DNA of 64,000 bases from Hedera helix (lineage: Eukaryota; Streptophyta; Magnoliopsida; Apiales; Araliaceae): positions 42,308,192 through 42,372,191 of the forward strand of contig OX359276.1 of NCBI GenBank assembly GCA_947179155.2, in the 5' to 3' direction. Below the pieces are notes generated by a model. The model was given only the letters and a program-made list of their open reading frames with translations, was not told where the DNA came from and made no database searches. The position numbers were made by a program, and so were the translations under genes. Positions 35,701 through 47,829 of the stretch are shown piece after piece (the stretch's first letter is position 1; each line of letters starts with the position of its first letter).

Positions 35701-38700
35701 AGACCATATAAAAGTCTTGACTTTGGAAGAGATCTTGCCTTCCTAATGTAAGAAGCCAGTGACTTAGCTAAGTGGACAAGGAGGAGTCATGGCCCTGTAG
35801 GGATTAATAAAAGTAATATGCAATAGTAGTTTTATCATTAAAAAGTAATTTTGCTGAATAGTCCCCACAGATCTTCTAAAATTGTTTTAAGTGCCAGTAG
35901 TGCAGAAGTCCAAACACACTATATATTACAAAGTGGCCACTAATAAACTTACTTTTATAAAAAGTGGCAAGTATTATTTACCCTTGTATTGAAACAATCA
36001 TACTTTCTCTAACGTTTGAAAAGATGTAAAAAAACTTCTCAGTTCTCTTTTCTCTATTTGTATCGTTTGTATAATTTGTATAGATAATTATTTTTATCAC
36101 TTCACTCATATAACTATCATATTTTTTTCTCTCTATAATTCTATTTAAGTTGTCATATATTCTTGTTAATATATATTTACGCAAGTAATATGAACCAGAA
36201 GTGAATATTTTGAGCGTATATATACATATAATCATTCTTTTAAAGGCTTGATAAGAGTACTTAATGTCTTATATATCATTAAATTATTAGCGTAAATTAG
36301 GAAAATATGCATATCTAACTTGTTATTTTTTCTAATTAAATCGATCAATTGTCCAAGGCTAATTAATTTTTTAAAAAGTTGATAACTGTTTCATGAGCTT
36401 ATAGACATGTGTACTTTCTGCTTCATATTGTTAAAAAAATAAATTTTAAAGTTTTAAAATACATTAATTACATTACCTACGACACCAATATTTTTAATCA
36501 GCCGCTGAACAATATGAACTGAATAGGTACATCAAAGCAATTCAATGGAGAAAAATAATTCTTACAAGAAATGTTACTAATTGGATCTAGAGCCTAGATG
36601 CACTTACCAGAGGAGGAGTCCATTTAAATAGAATAGAGCAAGTTAAGAAAGATACCATCTTATTGGACTCTAGATCCATGAGATTCCTGAAGTAATGGAA
36701 ATCTCAATAAATAGATTTCTCATCACACTTTGTGAAGGTGGGCCTGGGAGCATCTAATTTAATTACATTATCTAACCTCATTCTTCTGCAGTTGTATTTC
36801 TCTGGTTTCAACCCCAATTGTTAACCAAAACAAGATGGTGGACTTCCAACTAATTAGGGACATGCAGAGGAATTTATTGGATGGATGTTCAACCCTGTGG
36901 TGGACGTCCACTATTCCAAGCTGGATTCTCTTTGTTCTAGACTTGCTGTTTATTACATTTTACGTAACCCAAACTTACAGTTTCTTCTTTAAGTACTCCA
37001 AAGATAACGACACAGATTTTTTTGACATAATTGGTGATCCTCTTTTCAAGAAGAGGTCAAAATATACTTGGCAGAACCTCTGTTCAGTTTGAGATTATGA
37101 GGAGTTATTTATGGTGTTCAGCAGATGTATCTTATTGTCAACCGTCAGCATTTTAGATACAATAACCTACTATGTTGATTTTTTCTTTCGTTTGCTCTTT
37201 CTCCAATGTTGCAACCTTTCTACTAAAACTAATCCCCTTCTAGCACAGCTATACCAATTAATTTTTCTTAGATATTAAAATTATGTTGCATATTATTGTA
37301 TACACAGTATTAACATTTTTCTTTGCACATAGTTTTAATACATCACCTGCTACTAGGTAGCAGCTTTGGCAATGGATGATATGATAGCTTGGATGCAAGA
37401 AGGTGGTGGCCAGGTAAGTTATCAATACAAGTTACTACGGGACCTATCCCAATGATTTTGTTGAAGATGATTTTAATTGAGTGTAGGTAGGAATATTTGA
37501 TGCCACAAACAGTACAAGACAGCGAAGGAATATGCTTATGAAAATGGCTGAAGGAAAATGCAAGGTATGATACTTATTCCATGTGCAGTATGACACTTGG
37601 GCCATGTTTGTTATCAAGGAATATTTCCAAGGGATTATAGTCCTATAAAGTATTATTCAGTATTATTATCTGTTGGTATTATTTTATCCTTTTAAAAAAT
37701 AGGCACATGCTTGTTGATAGGGGTGATAATTTTTGACACGACACGGTAGCCCGACACGAACACGATATAAAATAAGAGAGTTAGTGTTGAGCATGAACAA
37801 TATCCGTGTCATAAACAGGTCGACACATTCAACACGAAATTTAAATGGGTCATACACGTATAATCAACAGGTTGACATGATTAGACATATTTATTTAAAA
37901 TAATTTGAAAATAAATATGATATAACGTTATAATTTATCTTAAATATTAACTTTTATTTTTCTTAGTTACTTTTCTAAGCATATTATCTTGCATTTTGTT
38001 TAATAAATATTGTTGTGATAAATAAATTACATTATTATTCAATAAATAAGTGAATGATGTTTATTTTTTTAATAAAAAAATTTAATTCATATAGTAAATA
38101 GGATAAATGGGTCGACATGTTAACACGATTAATAAATAGGCTAGTGTTAGTGTTAAGTATCTTGACATGAATAATTAAATGGATAATGTTATTGTTGACC
38201 TATTTAGTGTAATCCCTATAACCTGATACGACACGTATTCGTCTAACACGACACGATTGTTACCCCTACTTGTTGAGAGGGTAAATTATACATGGTATTA
38301 GTGGAAATAGACAGTTTTTCCCCGTTGTGGTCATTTAATAGGGAATTATACAATAACTGGGGGAGGTGGTATTAGATAGTATCCAAAAAAGGGTTATGTT
38401 ATCTCGAGATTAAAGACTCTAGGAGTAAAATGATGTCAAAGTCAAACATAGGATGCGACTCATTAAAGGATTATATTGTTAAATCCCCTGATAGTCGTTG
38501 CAACAAAACATAGACTTAAATATCTAAATGCCAAAGCTTTTGTGCATGCCAAGTCAATGTTTACTTCATGGCAGAAGGAAGGACATAGGCATGCAAGAGT
38601 GGGAGTTGGACTCGTCATATATTGAGTTTATCATATTAAAAACGATACGGGGTCATGTTGGGCAGAGTTGGTCCTAAGAGCACAATTTATATTAGGGGCC

Positions 38701-39125
38701 CTGTACAAAAAAAAAATTGGGGGCCCTCTCTCACATATAAAATAACAGACATTAATATATAAAGCACAATTTGTGGGCCCTCCGAATTTGGGGGCCCTGT
38801 GCGGTCGGCCCTTCTGCACCCCCTCAGGGCCGGCCCTGATGTTGGGTTGCATCCTGCATAGCATAGTTGATGGCATGTGATCCGGCTGAGGGAGGACAAG
38901 ACCCACTTAAGATGGCAGTGTAGCTGGCTGTAGGTTCTGAAATTTGCGTTGACGTGCCTTGAAGAATCTCATATCTGTCCCTGACTTGTGTTGTTAGCTG
39001 CACAGCAAGTTCAGAGTGATTTGAGAACGGCTGCCCAAAAGTTTGTCGATGCTTGGGATGGAGGGGCTAACGAAATTGAAGCAATGGAACGGAATACCTT
39101 ACAACTGATGTCAGCATAACCTGCC

Positions 39126-39198
<73 letters not shown>

Positions 39199-42100
39199 CA
39201 TTTAAGGTGGGTGAGCGCCTTAGTGAAGTTTGGTTTTAGGATATAAACCAAGACCTTCAAATTGTTCCCTTGTGTGTGGTTAATTCCTCTTCATCTTTGA
39301 GGGAGAATCTGTATAGGGTATTATATAATCCCCTCAGGACGAGAATGTTAGCTGCTGGGGTTGACTGGATCACATAGTGTGTTGGTTCAATGTTTGATCT
39401 TTCAGCTGATCAAAGGATGCACATGGATACGAATGGCCAACTCATAAGTACATCTGAATGACAGTTTTTTAAAAAAAGAACACAAGTTTGTTATGATGAG
39501 TGAAGTCAGTTAAAATTTGGACCATGGACAAAAAGATAAATTGTTTATAGCTACTTTGCGTCCTTTAAAGTAGCTTAATGATTTTTTAAGTGCTCTTCCG
39601 TTTTTGTTTTTTCAGTCTGCTAAGGGTGGACTTCTTGTCCACCATTTATTGTATCCTTTCTTTTTCTATTTATAAAATTTCCTCTTTTATCATAAAAAAA
39701 AGAAAGACAGAAAATATAGTCTTACTGCTCGAAATTAACGCGTGGTTAATGTTATATGTTTTCCTTACAGATTATTTTTTTGGAAACAATATGCAATGAT
39801 CGGCAAATAATTGAAAGAAATATACGTCTCAAAATTCAACAAAGCCCTGACTATGCAGAAGAGTATGATATTTTTCTTAAACCATCAGGTTTTCATATCT
39901 TAATAATGTTATATATATATATTAACTGGTGTTATTGTACAGAGCTGATTTCGAAGCAGGATATCAAGACTTCAAAACTCGACTCGAGAATTATGAAAAA
40001 GTATTTTTCTGACACATAATTAATTCCTACTCTTGCTGAAATTTGTCTTAGATGGCTGCTATAAATTATTCTAACATAATTTTTTTTTCTTGATATAAGG
40101 TTTATGAGCCAGTAGAAGAAGGATCTTATATCAAAATGATCGATATGGTCAAAGGCCACGGTGGACAAATACAAGTAATCCAAACAGCACTATTATTGCT
40201 ACACATTTAGCTCATCTTTCATTGAAATTCCTTTTTTAGTCTTCTATTACTTTCTGGTTTCTACATTTTCATTGAGAAGGTCGGTTTTAGAGTATCATAT
40301 AAATTCTGGGGTGTCCTAGAATACTTGGGCTCAGTATCTGTAAGTGGTTGATGAGTTACAGTATGTACGCTATAAAAAAGTTTACATTATAACATTTTTT
40401 TACCGTGAATGAAGATGCATTTTGACTTATATGTGTGTGTGTGTTTTCTTCCAAGTTATCCGTTATAGTTGCACATCCTTTACTCTTTTATTCTTATAGT
40501 AAATGTCATGCTCAACTTTTTGTTTTTTGGGTAAATTATCGTGCTCAACTTAGTAACTGAATTTCTAATTTATTCCTTACATTCAATGGAGCAATGTGTT
40601 TTCTAGGATTTTTTTACTCTGTCCTAGGGTTTTCAGGGCAGATGTTACTGTCTGATGAGATGCCATTATAACACTTCATTTTTTTGCTTATAAGATATCT
40701 TTTCTTTGTTCAGGTAAACAATATCAGCGGCTATCTTCCGGGGAGGATTGTATTTTTCTTGGTATGCTGTACTATGCATTATTTCCCTTTGCTGAAGTCA
40801 ACAGTCTGTTTCTTACAATACTATTATTATTATAATTATTGTTGTTGTTATATTATTGTTATTATTTATTAACGTTGTTAAGTATTAATCCTCATTTTCA
40901 AAATATAAGATGAATATGGACTTTTTAAAAGTCAATTTAAAACATTTTCAAAATTAAAATAGATGATTCCATTTAATTTTAGTCAGTACAATTATGAAAA
41001 GTTATGAACTATGTAAAGGTATTCTAAGTACAATGTTTATTGTTTTCAAAATAAGTTTGGCACCTGGTCCAACAATTTTGCACCATTAGAATGACTTGGC
41101 AGTTCAATTAATTGATTAACTTGCTATCTATGCAATGTTACTTGTCAAAAAAAGAAAGGAAAAGTATCTTTGCAGTGTTCAGGTAATTGATCTTCAAGTT
41201 TATAAGTTCTTATACTTCACTGGTAAACACAAACTTTAACTTTTGTCTGCAGGTGAATACACATCTGACTCCTCGTCCAATTTTGCTTACTAGGCATGGG
41301 CAGAGTCGAGATAATGTTAGAGGCAGAATTGGGGGTGACACTGTTATAAGGTTTTCTTTTTTATAGATTTTAAAGTAGTTATCTTACTTGGTTATGTATT
41401 CGTAAGTTTGAAGTGCCGAGATATCACGTTTTTCCTTTATGGAAATGTTATATTTGCTTTTGAAATATTTATGCTTTTGCTTGTACAGCCTACTGACTGA
41501 GATTTGGACCGAGTTGAGATTTTGTCATATTTTGTTCTGGCCTATGAACTCATTATATTATTAAACTATTTTTACCAACTCAAGCACTTGATGGTGTTAT
41601 GGAATTATGTATGCAACTTAAAGAGGAGTTGATGGCCAGTCTTTTACACAATCTGATTCCTCTTAGCAAGGTTTCTAAGAGGATTGAGCTGGTACAGATC
41701 TAACTTTCTGCCACTATCTGCAACAAGTATATGCCCTTGAAATTATAAGCAGATTAGCGCAAGCTTTCACAACTACAGGAAACAATGCTTCAGTTTTAAG
41801 ACAGTGAGAGCTTTTCCAAAAAATGGCAATAAATGTTGTTGGCAGTCAAAATTTCTGATAAAATATATTAATTCTTCAAGTCCCTTCTTTTGGGTTACGT
41901 GTTACAATATAAACACTTAGTTCGGTTTGGAAATGGAAATTCTCATCTTTTTGAAGTTTCTGATGCTTCAGTTATTACAGTTTAGTATATTAAAGTGGGA
42001 ACTTGAAAAAGATAGATGGTAAAACCATTGATCTAGGTTTTGACATTGACCAGAAAATGCACAAGGATGTGTTATTTTATGTATGAAGATAAGAGACGTA

Positions 42101-44483
42101 GGCCATGGATAAGCAAATTATAAACCTATCTTTATATAAATTACACGTGAGGATAAAATGTTTTTCATTTCTTACATGTCTACATATTAGCTGTCTACTT
42201 TCAGCATTTTGCTTGGTGTGAATTGTTGTTCTTAGGTGAGGGTATTTGGTGTAATTCTTTGACTTCTTGGACAGTGATACTGGGGAGCTTTATGCGAAGA
42301 AACTTGCTAACTTTGTGGAGAAGAGACTGAAAAATGAAAGGGCAGCATCTGTAAGCAATGTCTATCCCATTCCATATCTAATAAAACACGTATCATATAT
42401 GAAGTTTGAAGCTGCCGTTGCCGCAAATAGTTTTGAGTCCTAGTAGTTTTCATATGAATTCTTAAAATACTACAGCATAAACTTGTTTAATCCTCAATGG
42501 AATTAACAAGCACTGATAGTAGGTGTTTCTGGTATTTTGCCTAGATATGGACCAGCACATTGCAGAGAACAATTTTAACAGCAAACCCAATCTTTGGATT
42601 CCCTAAGGTAAGAATGAATATCAAAAAGGGCATTGCATTGATTATTTTTCAACAAATTTTAGTGGACTGATGTTTTTAGCCATTAGTTTCAATCTTGTTT
42701 AGGGAGTTTTTTCAGTTCTTTCAGTTTCTTTGTAGATACAATGGCGAGCACTTGATGAGATAAATGCCGGTGTATGTGATGGGATGACATATGAAGAAAT
42801 AAAGAAGAATATGCCTGAGGAATACGGGTATGATTCTTTAACTTTTTGGCTGAACTGAGTTTTTTTTGTTTCTGTAGTGCATATTATAATGTAAGTATAT
42901 GATGCAAACTTTTTAGAGCGAAATGAAAATGAATGCATGACATTTTAAATTGTAAACATAATTAAGACTAAAAGTTGATGCCTACCATCTGAGAGAGAAT
43001 TTTATGCGCAGAGTTTTCATGCTTTGACAGGTGTTATGATATATACTTTATACATTTATATATTCTTTTTCTCCTTTTTTGTTAGACAAGTTTTTCTCCT
43101 GTTTCTTAGAAATTCTTTCTTAGTTCAAACATTCAAGCAATATTTGTTACTTTTTCTGTCTTTGAAGGACACTCAATCACATAATTTGTTAGTGAATTTA
43201 TATATCATTGATAACATTGCTTCTAGATAATTGTATGCCCTGAACAAGTTGAACTAACACCCAATTATCTATGAACATCACTAGTTACAAGTGTTATAAG
43301 TTCAAGTCTTGCTAGCAAGTTTTTCTTATAAAAAAAAATAAAAAGAAAAGAAAAAACCTGTCACTTGGGTATATAAAGTAGAAGGCGTGAACTGTGAATA
43401 AACCTGTTGTCTTTGATCTTCACAGTTTCACAATAGACTGGGGAGGCATAAGTGAATAAGAGTAGGCAATACTTGAACTGTCATTAATTTATTGACTGCA
43501 TTTACTCTTGTCATTAGATAGGGTCTAAAAGACTTCTTTTTACGGCATGAGATTCTACTTTATTTCATTTTAAGCACTTTGCTTGCATGCTAATTTGACA
43601 AATTCCATATTTTTAAGAACTATTTCAGTTTGGTTTAAGATTTGTGGTGTTTTTACTATTTCAGGTCACGTAAAAAGGACAAACTGAGATATCGGTATCC
43701 TCGTGGAGAATCTTATCTCGATGTTATCCAGAGGTTTGCAGTCTCAAATTAAATAAACACAGTTTTCTTTCAAGAAAACAATGTGTTCTACTAGCTCAGT
43801 ATGGTTACTTTTCCTACTATTGCAGGTTAGAGCCCGTAATTATTGAGCTTGAACGGCAGCGAGCACCTGTTGTTGTAGTATCTCACCAGGTTATACACCT
43901 TGATCAGATTTATTTCCCCCCACATCCTTTTCTCTAATAAACATTTTTATGGCAATACGAAGTAGTAAATTTCTTCTTTTTGCATTCTTCCGTTTCTGTA
44001 GGCGGTTTTAAGAGCATTATATGCTTATTTTGCTGACAGACCTCTGAAAGAAATTCCGCACATAGAGGTAATTTTTGGTCAATAAACTTTCTTTTGATAG
44101 TAAATAACCATCACAGGCAAGAGAGAGGATATTGTTGCTTCACGCTACTATTAGCCTATTATTCACAAGTAAAATATGACTTGCATGAAATTATAGTAGA
44201 ACTAATTGGTGGACCCTTGCAAATGTTTATGGTACTTCGTACATGTTGACATAGTATTGTTAGTATTGGTGGTGTCAAATCCACCTTGTATGTAATTAGA
44301 AAATCATAGAGCAGTCTGCTTAGCATTTTACTAAGAACTTTCTTGGGTTATTAAGCATTATGTTAGAAGCTAAATTCTTATCAAATTAAGTGTTGTCATT
44401 TTCAGATGCCACTTCATACCATAATAGAGATACAAATGGGAGTAACTGGCGTCCAAGAGAAAAGATACAAGCTCATGGATTGA
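26793..44483 (+). CDS. F2KP: 6-phosphofructo-2-kinase/fructose-2,6-bisphosphatase (F2KP)
   Basis: Bifunctional cytosolic enzyme that makes and breaks fructose-2,6-bisphosphate, the regulator that directs photosynthate between sucrose and starch. I predict 754 aa (Arabidopsis F2KP is about 745) from 23 exons: 26793-26975, 27060-27123, 27195-27490, 28452-28670, 28954-29163, 29271-29366, 33149-33247, 33339-33368, 33713-33766, 37357-37413, 37487-37564, 39771-39862, 39943-40000, 40100-40174, 40714-40761, 41253-41350, 42275-42350, 42545-42607, 42736-42827, 43665-43733, 43826-43889, 44002-44067, 44406-44483. All borders are GT-AG and the phase closes. The plant-specific N-terminus holds a starch-binding CBM20-like domain (GQLYVSLKMENYKLKGEL, VPLVGSWDSS), then the kinase Walker A GLPARGKT in exon 7 and IFDATNSTR in exon 11, then the phosphatase with LTRHGQSRDN, EINAGVCDGMTYEE and VSHQAVLRALYAYFADRP. 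The RHG motif is followed by Gln instead of the usual Glu. Start: MGTGAS matches the MGSGAS start of relatives. Exon 8 is only 30 bases. Introns 6, 9 and 11 are enlarged (3.8, 3.6, 2.2 kb), partly by mobile elements. Confidence 0.96.
27785..28040 (-). repeat. Possible LINE 3' fragment in F2KP intron 3
   Basis: On the minus strand the sequence ends CTATTTTCTCAATAAAATGT, then TGATTTACCCAAAAAAGAAG, which resembles the 3' tail of a plant LINE (polyadenylation-like AATAAA, then an A-rich end). No reverse transcriptase is readable. Weak call. Confidence 0.3.
28240..28428 (+). repeat. Possible LINE 3' tail in F2KP intron 3
   Basis: The segment ends ...CTTTGTACTCCTTCC TTTTTTAATAAAATATCC and then TTGTTATACAAAAAAAA, the form common at 3' ends of plant LINEs. 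It stops 24 bases before exon 4. No coding sequence is preserved. Confidence 0.35.
30628..32603 (-). mobile_element. Solo LTR (probably Ty1/copia) in F2KP intron 6, 1,976 bp
   Basis: On the minus strand it begins TGAAAGTAGTATGCCCTCAA and ends TTTTTGCAAACCAACA. A perfect 5-bp duplication TAAAC flanks it (30623-30627, 32604-32608). The start is close to the TGTTGGAAATNATGCCCT pattern of Angela/Tork copia LTRs, and near its far end it has TTGCTTCCGTTGCGCTTATA, also typical of copia LTRs. A minus-strand TATA box (CTATAAATA, about 31080) lies in the promoter position. No coding region is inside and no second copy of the ends is seen, hence a solo LTR. It lies opposite to the direction of the host gene, between exons 6 and 7. 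Confidence 0.8.
31103..31349. repeat. Five 15-bp palindromes CCTAAAYNRTTTAGG-like in the solo LTR
   Basis: Copies are at 31103-31117, 31176-31190, 31234-31248 (ends changed to A/T), 31277-31291 and 31335-31349, separated by TTAATTA-rich spacers. They lie next to the LTR TATA box on the U3 side, where retrotransposon enhancers usually sit. A regulatory role is inferred. Confidence 0.7.
33767..37356 (+). other. Intron 9 of F2KP, 3.6 kb
   Basis: No gene or defined mobile element is recognised. A region of higher complexity (about 34920-35560 and 36560-37100) may be old transposon debris but has no readable domain. Confidence 0.5.
37600..38515. mobile_element. Possible Tourist-like MITE interrupted by a hAT element
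   Basis: The left edge GGCCATGTTTGTTATCAAGG and the reverse-complemented right edge GTCTATGTTTTGTTGCAACGA resemble each other at about 15 of 20 positions, like the GGGCCTGTTTGGTT ends of Tourist/PIF MITEs. The hAT element at 37718-38268 lies between them. No target duplication could be fixed. Confidence 0.3.
37718..38268. mobile_element. Non-autonomous hAT element in F2KP intron 11 (551 bp)
   Basis: Ends are TAGGGGTGATAA on the left and, from the right, TAGGGGTAACAA. A perfect 8-bp duplication CTTGTTGA flanks it (37710-37717, 38269-38276). GACACG words are clustered near both ends (for example 37735-37765 and 38228-38255), likely transposase-binding repeats. No protein is encoded. Confidence 0.88.
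38663..38838. mobile_element. hAT MITE in F2KP intron 11 (176 bp)
   Basis: The right end reverse-complements to CAGGGCCGGCCCTGAGGGGG, a widespread plant hAT terminus; the left end is a worn version, CAGAGTTGGTCCTAAGAGCA. A perfect 8-bp duplication ATGTTGGG flanks it (38655-38662, 38839-38846). The interior repeats GGGGCCCT words. It lies about 400 bases from the hAT element at 37718-38268 but belongs to a different family. Confidence 0.88.
39130..39195. repeat. (TA)n microsatellite in F2KP intron 11
   Basis: About 33 TA units without interruption. Confidence 0.95.
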
Positions 44484-45994
44484 TTTTGCCAAGGAAACCG
44501 TTTGATTGTAACTTGCTTACTCATAATGCTTCCTCAATTCCTCAATTCATAAATTCAGTATCAACAATGTGCAACATTAACTGACATAATTTGTTAACAT
44601 TTAAGAGACATATTTGTAACATTACGGACATACTTCAAATACAAGTGTACTATCTATAATCTTCAACAAACGTTCTTTTTTTCAATCTTCCTTGGTGTCG
44701 AATGGTATAGTATTTTAAGTCATGTTTGAAAACCATTGGCTTATAATACTTAGCTGTCTCTAAATGAGGGGTTTAATATGATAACTTCTGTGGTGTATTC
44801 ACAGATAAGAGTCGAATGCCATGGGTGGAAAGCTACTTTTGAATACTATCAGCACCTAATTACTCATCGGTTAGTCTCCAGAGATTGAAGTTTAATGCTC
44901 GACTTCATTTCTTTCTTATAGTTCGGTTCAACTTACCTAAGCTTAATTACAATTTTGAATTGATGAGACTGCTTCAAGTCTTTCTAAAGATTTAAGCAGG
45001 ATGTTTTGTTTGCATATATTTAGCAGTAAACAACATTTGATTCTCTTTTGTGCTACAATGAATCAGATTTGACTGAATTGTTGAATCAGAGAAAAATCTG
45101 GGATACAGTAATTTGACCCAGAATGTTGAAAATATCATCACCAAAGATGATTTTAGTCGGTGGAATATTCTGTGGTAGCCGCCCTTGGATCGAATACCAT
45201 AAATATCATATCGTCCCAAATCTTTCTGCGTTTTATGCAGAAGCTAGCTGATAATATATATTTATATAGAGGGAGAGATAGGTAGGACAGTCAATGAATT
45301 AAGGACAATTTTAGGGGTATGAGTATGACCCAATCTAAGAATTTATGGAACTCTGCCGGCTGTTAGGTGTGCCATAGCCTTTCCTTCCCTTTGAAGTGGG
45401 TCAGAAGTCACGAGCCCTTCAACTTTGCCTAAAACATGCAGGAAAAGGCGGGCGGACGGACGCTAGTCCAACAAGTAAACATAGGTGTGTAGCTAACCCC
45501 AATGGTTTCGTTTAGTGGTATTTGTTCCCTTTTTAGATTTCTTGAGTTCGAATGTCACCCGATAAGATACTTAATCTCGGTTGACGCGTAAAATGATCAA
45601 AAGAAAAAGTTTTAAAAGAAAAAAACTAACCGTCTCTCTTTCAAATTTTTACTCCTGTTCTCTCATGTCCCATGACGAAAGTCGCCTTTTAATTTTATAA
45701 TTTTTTTTATGCATATTAACATTTTCTTTGAAATTATTGAAAAACATCATTTCAAGGGTTTACTTGTCATGAGACTCTTATTTTGAGGAGTCCTTCTCCG
45801 AACCTCTGACGACCGGTCGTCTCACTCCTTTTTAATTTTTGGCATCAATGGAGTCCAGTGTGAGATCGGTAGGGTTGGGAACCAATACATGGAGGTTTTA
45901 CACTGCCGGAACGATTGGTCGCCACTTTCGATCACTATTTTAAGTCGCCCCAGAAATTTTCTATTTTGAGAGGAAGAGTGCACTTGGGAGAGCA
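44484..45994. other. 3' flank of F2KP
   Basis: It contains the F2KP 3' untranslated region and about 1.2 kb of unassigned sequence. No further gene is recognised. Confidence 0.45.
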
Positions 45995-46489
45995 TTAAAG
46001 CATCTCCAGCAGTGGACTATCTGCTGGACTATATTTAGTCCGTGTGACATCAGCAGATGTCCTTTAATCTTCGATCATTCCAGCAGATGGACTATCTCGC
46101 GGACTATAATATAAAAATATTAAAATAATCAATGAATTTAAAAAAATTCTAACGGTTATATTTTATCACTAATAATTATCGAGATAATTATATTAATATT
46201 TTTTTTAATAATAATAGTAAATTTAAGTTAAATAAATAATCTTTATGATAATTTATTTTATTCTTAAATTATATTATCTATCCCGTAGACTATAATATAA
46301 AAATATTAAAATAATCAATAAATTCAAAAAAAACTCCAACGGCTATATTTCAACGACCATATTCCAACGGTCATATTTCAACGGCTATATTTTAAAGAAC
46401 AAACAACCTCTATAAATATAAGGCACATTCAGTCTCTCATATTCACTCATTTCAAGTTCAACCTTTTAGTCAAATACGTTATTTTAATT

Positions 46490-47773
46490 ATGTCTCGTCA
46501 ATTCGAATCAGCTATGTTACACATGGAAGAAGAAGAAGCATATGGACACTTTTTAGGCTTGGCGGCTGTTGAAAAAGAACAACAAAATATCAATAGGCAT
46601 ACATCACATCATCGTGGTTCTGTGCAAGGTCGTATTACCATTGATCGGGATAGACATGAAGGTCATAATCGACTTTTTCGTGATTATTTTGCTGAACATC
46701 CTACATACCCCCCGTATCTATTTCGGAGAAGGTTTCGAATGCGGCGCCCACTCTTCCTCCGAATTCAACAAGCAATTGAAGCGTATGATTCCTACTTTGT
46801 CCAAAAAATGAATGCTGCAGGCAAACTCGGTTTATCTTCTCTTCAAAAGATAACTGCCTCAATGCGGATGCTTGCCTATGGTGTTTCAGCAGATTTCGTT
46901 GATGATTATGTGCGGATCGGTGAAAGCACGACTATATTGAGTCTTAAAAGGTTTGTAAAAGCAGTCATTGCAATTTTTGGTGATGAATATCTGAGATCCC
47001 CCAATAGTGATGACATCGTTAGATTGCTATCAAAAGCTGAAGAGCGTGGTTTTCCTGGGATGTTGGGGAACATCGACTGCATGCATTGGAAATGAAAGAA
47101 TTGTCCGGTTGCGTGGCATGGTATGTATTCTGGACATGTGCATGAGCCAACAATTATTTTAGAAGCCGTGGCTTCATATGATCTTTGGATATGGCATGCA
47201 TTTTTTGGATTACCAGGCTCTCACAATGATATTAACGTTTTAGAGAGATCATCTATCTTCTCTGATCTTGCTGAAGGTCGTGCTCCAGCTGTGAACTACT
47301 CAATTAATGGACATGAGTACAAGATGGGTTATTACCTTGCTGATGGTATATATCCCCCATGGGCAACATTTGTTAAAACCATTTCGGCACCTCAGGGGAA
47401 TAAAAGAAAATTATTTGCTAAGACTCAAGAGGCGCTTAGGAAGGATGTTGAGCGAGCATTTGGGGTACTCCAAGCACGTTTTGCGATCGTTCGTGGTCCT
47501 GCACGATTTTGGGATCAAACAACACTAAATGACATTATGACTGCATGCATAATACTACATAATATGATCATTGAGGATGAACAAGATGAAAATCAAGAAC
47601 AAGCAGCCTATGATACACATGACGAGATTCCAACTGTGGAAGTGTCTCATGAGCGTACCCCACAATTACTTGAATTCATTGAAGCTAATCATCGCATAAG
47701 GGATAAACAAGTTAATTCTCAACTTCAACAAGATATTATTCAACACTTGTGGTCACTACATGGTGGAGCGTAA
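46490..47773 (+). pseudogene. Harbinger transposase (DDE_Tnp_4), one internal stop
   Basis: A single intronless frame of 427 codons with one in-frame stop at 47093-47095 (codon 202). Transposases of this family cut and paste the element at TTA/TAA targets. The N-terminal helix-turn-helix-like part is followed by GNIDCMHW (Asp196), GSHNDINVL (Asp247), GYYLADGIYPPW and DVERAFGVLQARF (Glu321), the expected acidic triad and its context. The stop falls in the conserved MHW-x-W-KNCP motif, where Trp (TGG) is replaced by TGA; no frameshift is present. Everything else looks intact, so the loss is recent or the copy is barely decayed. Confidence 0.9.
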
Positions 47774-47829
47774 TCCATTACATCATACTACAATAATTAG
47801 CAAATCATGATTCTGTAATAATAAGCAAG

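Noticed and set aside
36835..37092. 85-codon frame in F2KP intron 9
   Set aside because: No recognised motif, inside an intron on the coding strand, and F2KP conservation leaves no room for an extra exon there.
45490..45620. tRNA-like words (TTTAGTGGTA and GAGTTCGAATG) suggesting a SINE with boxes A and B
   Set aside because: No cloverleaf can be folded, no poly-A or flanking duplication was found; the match to box B is partial.
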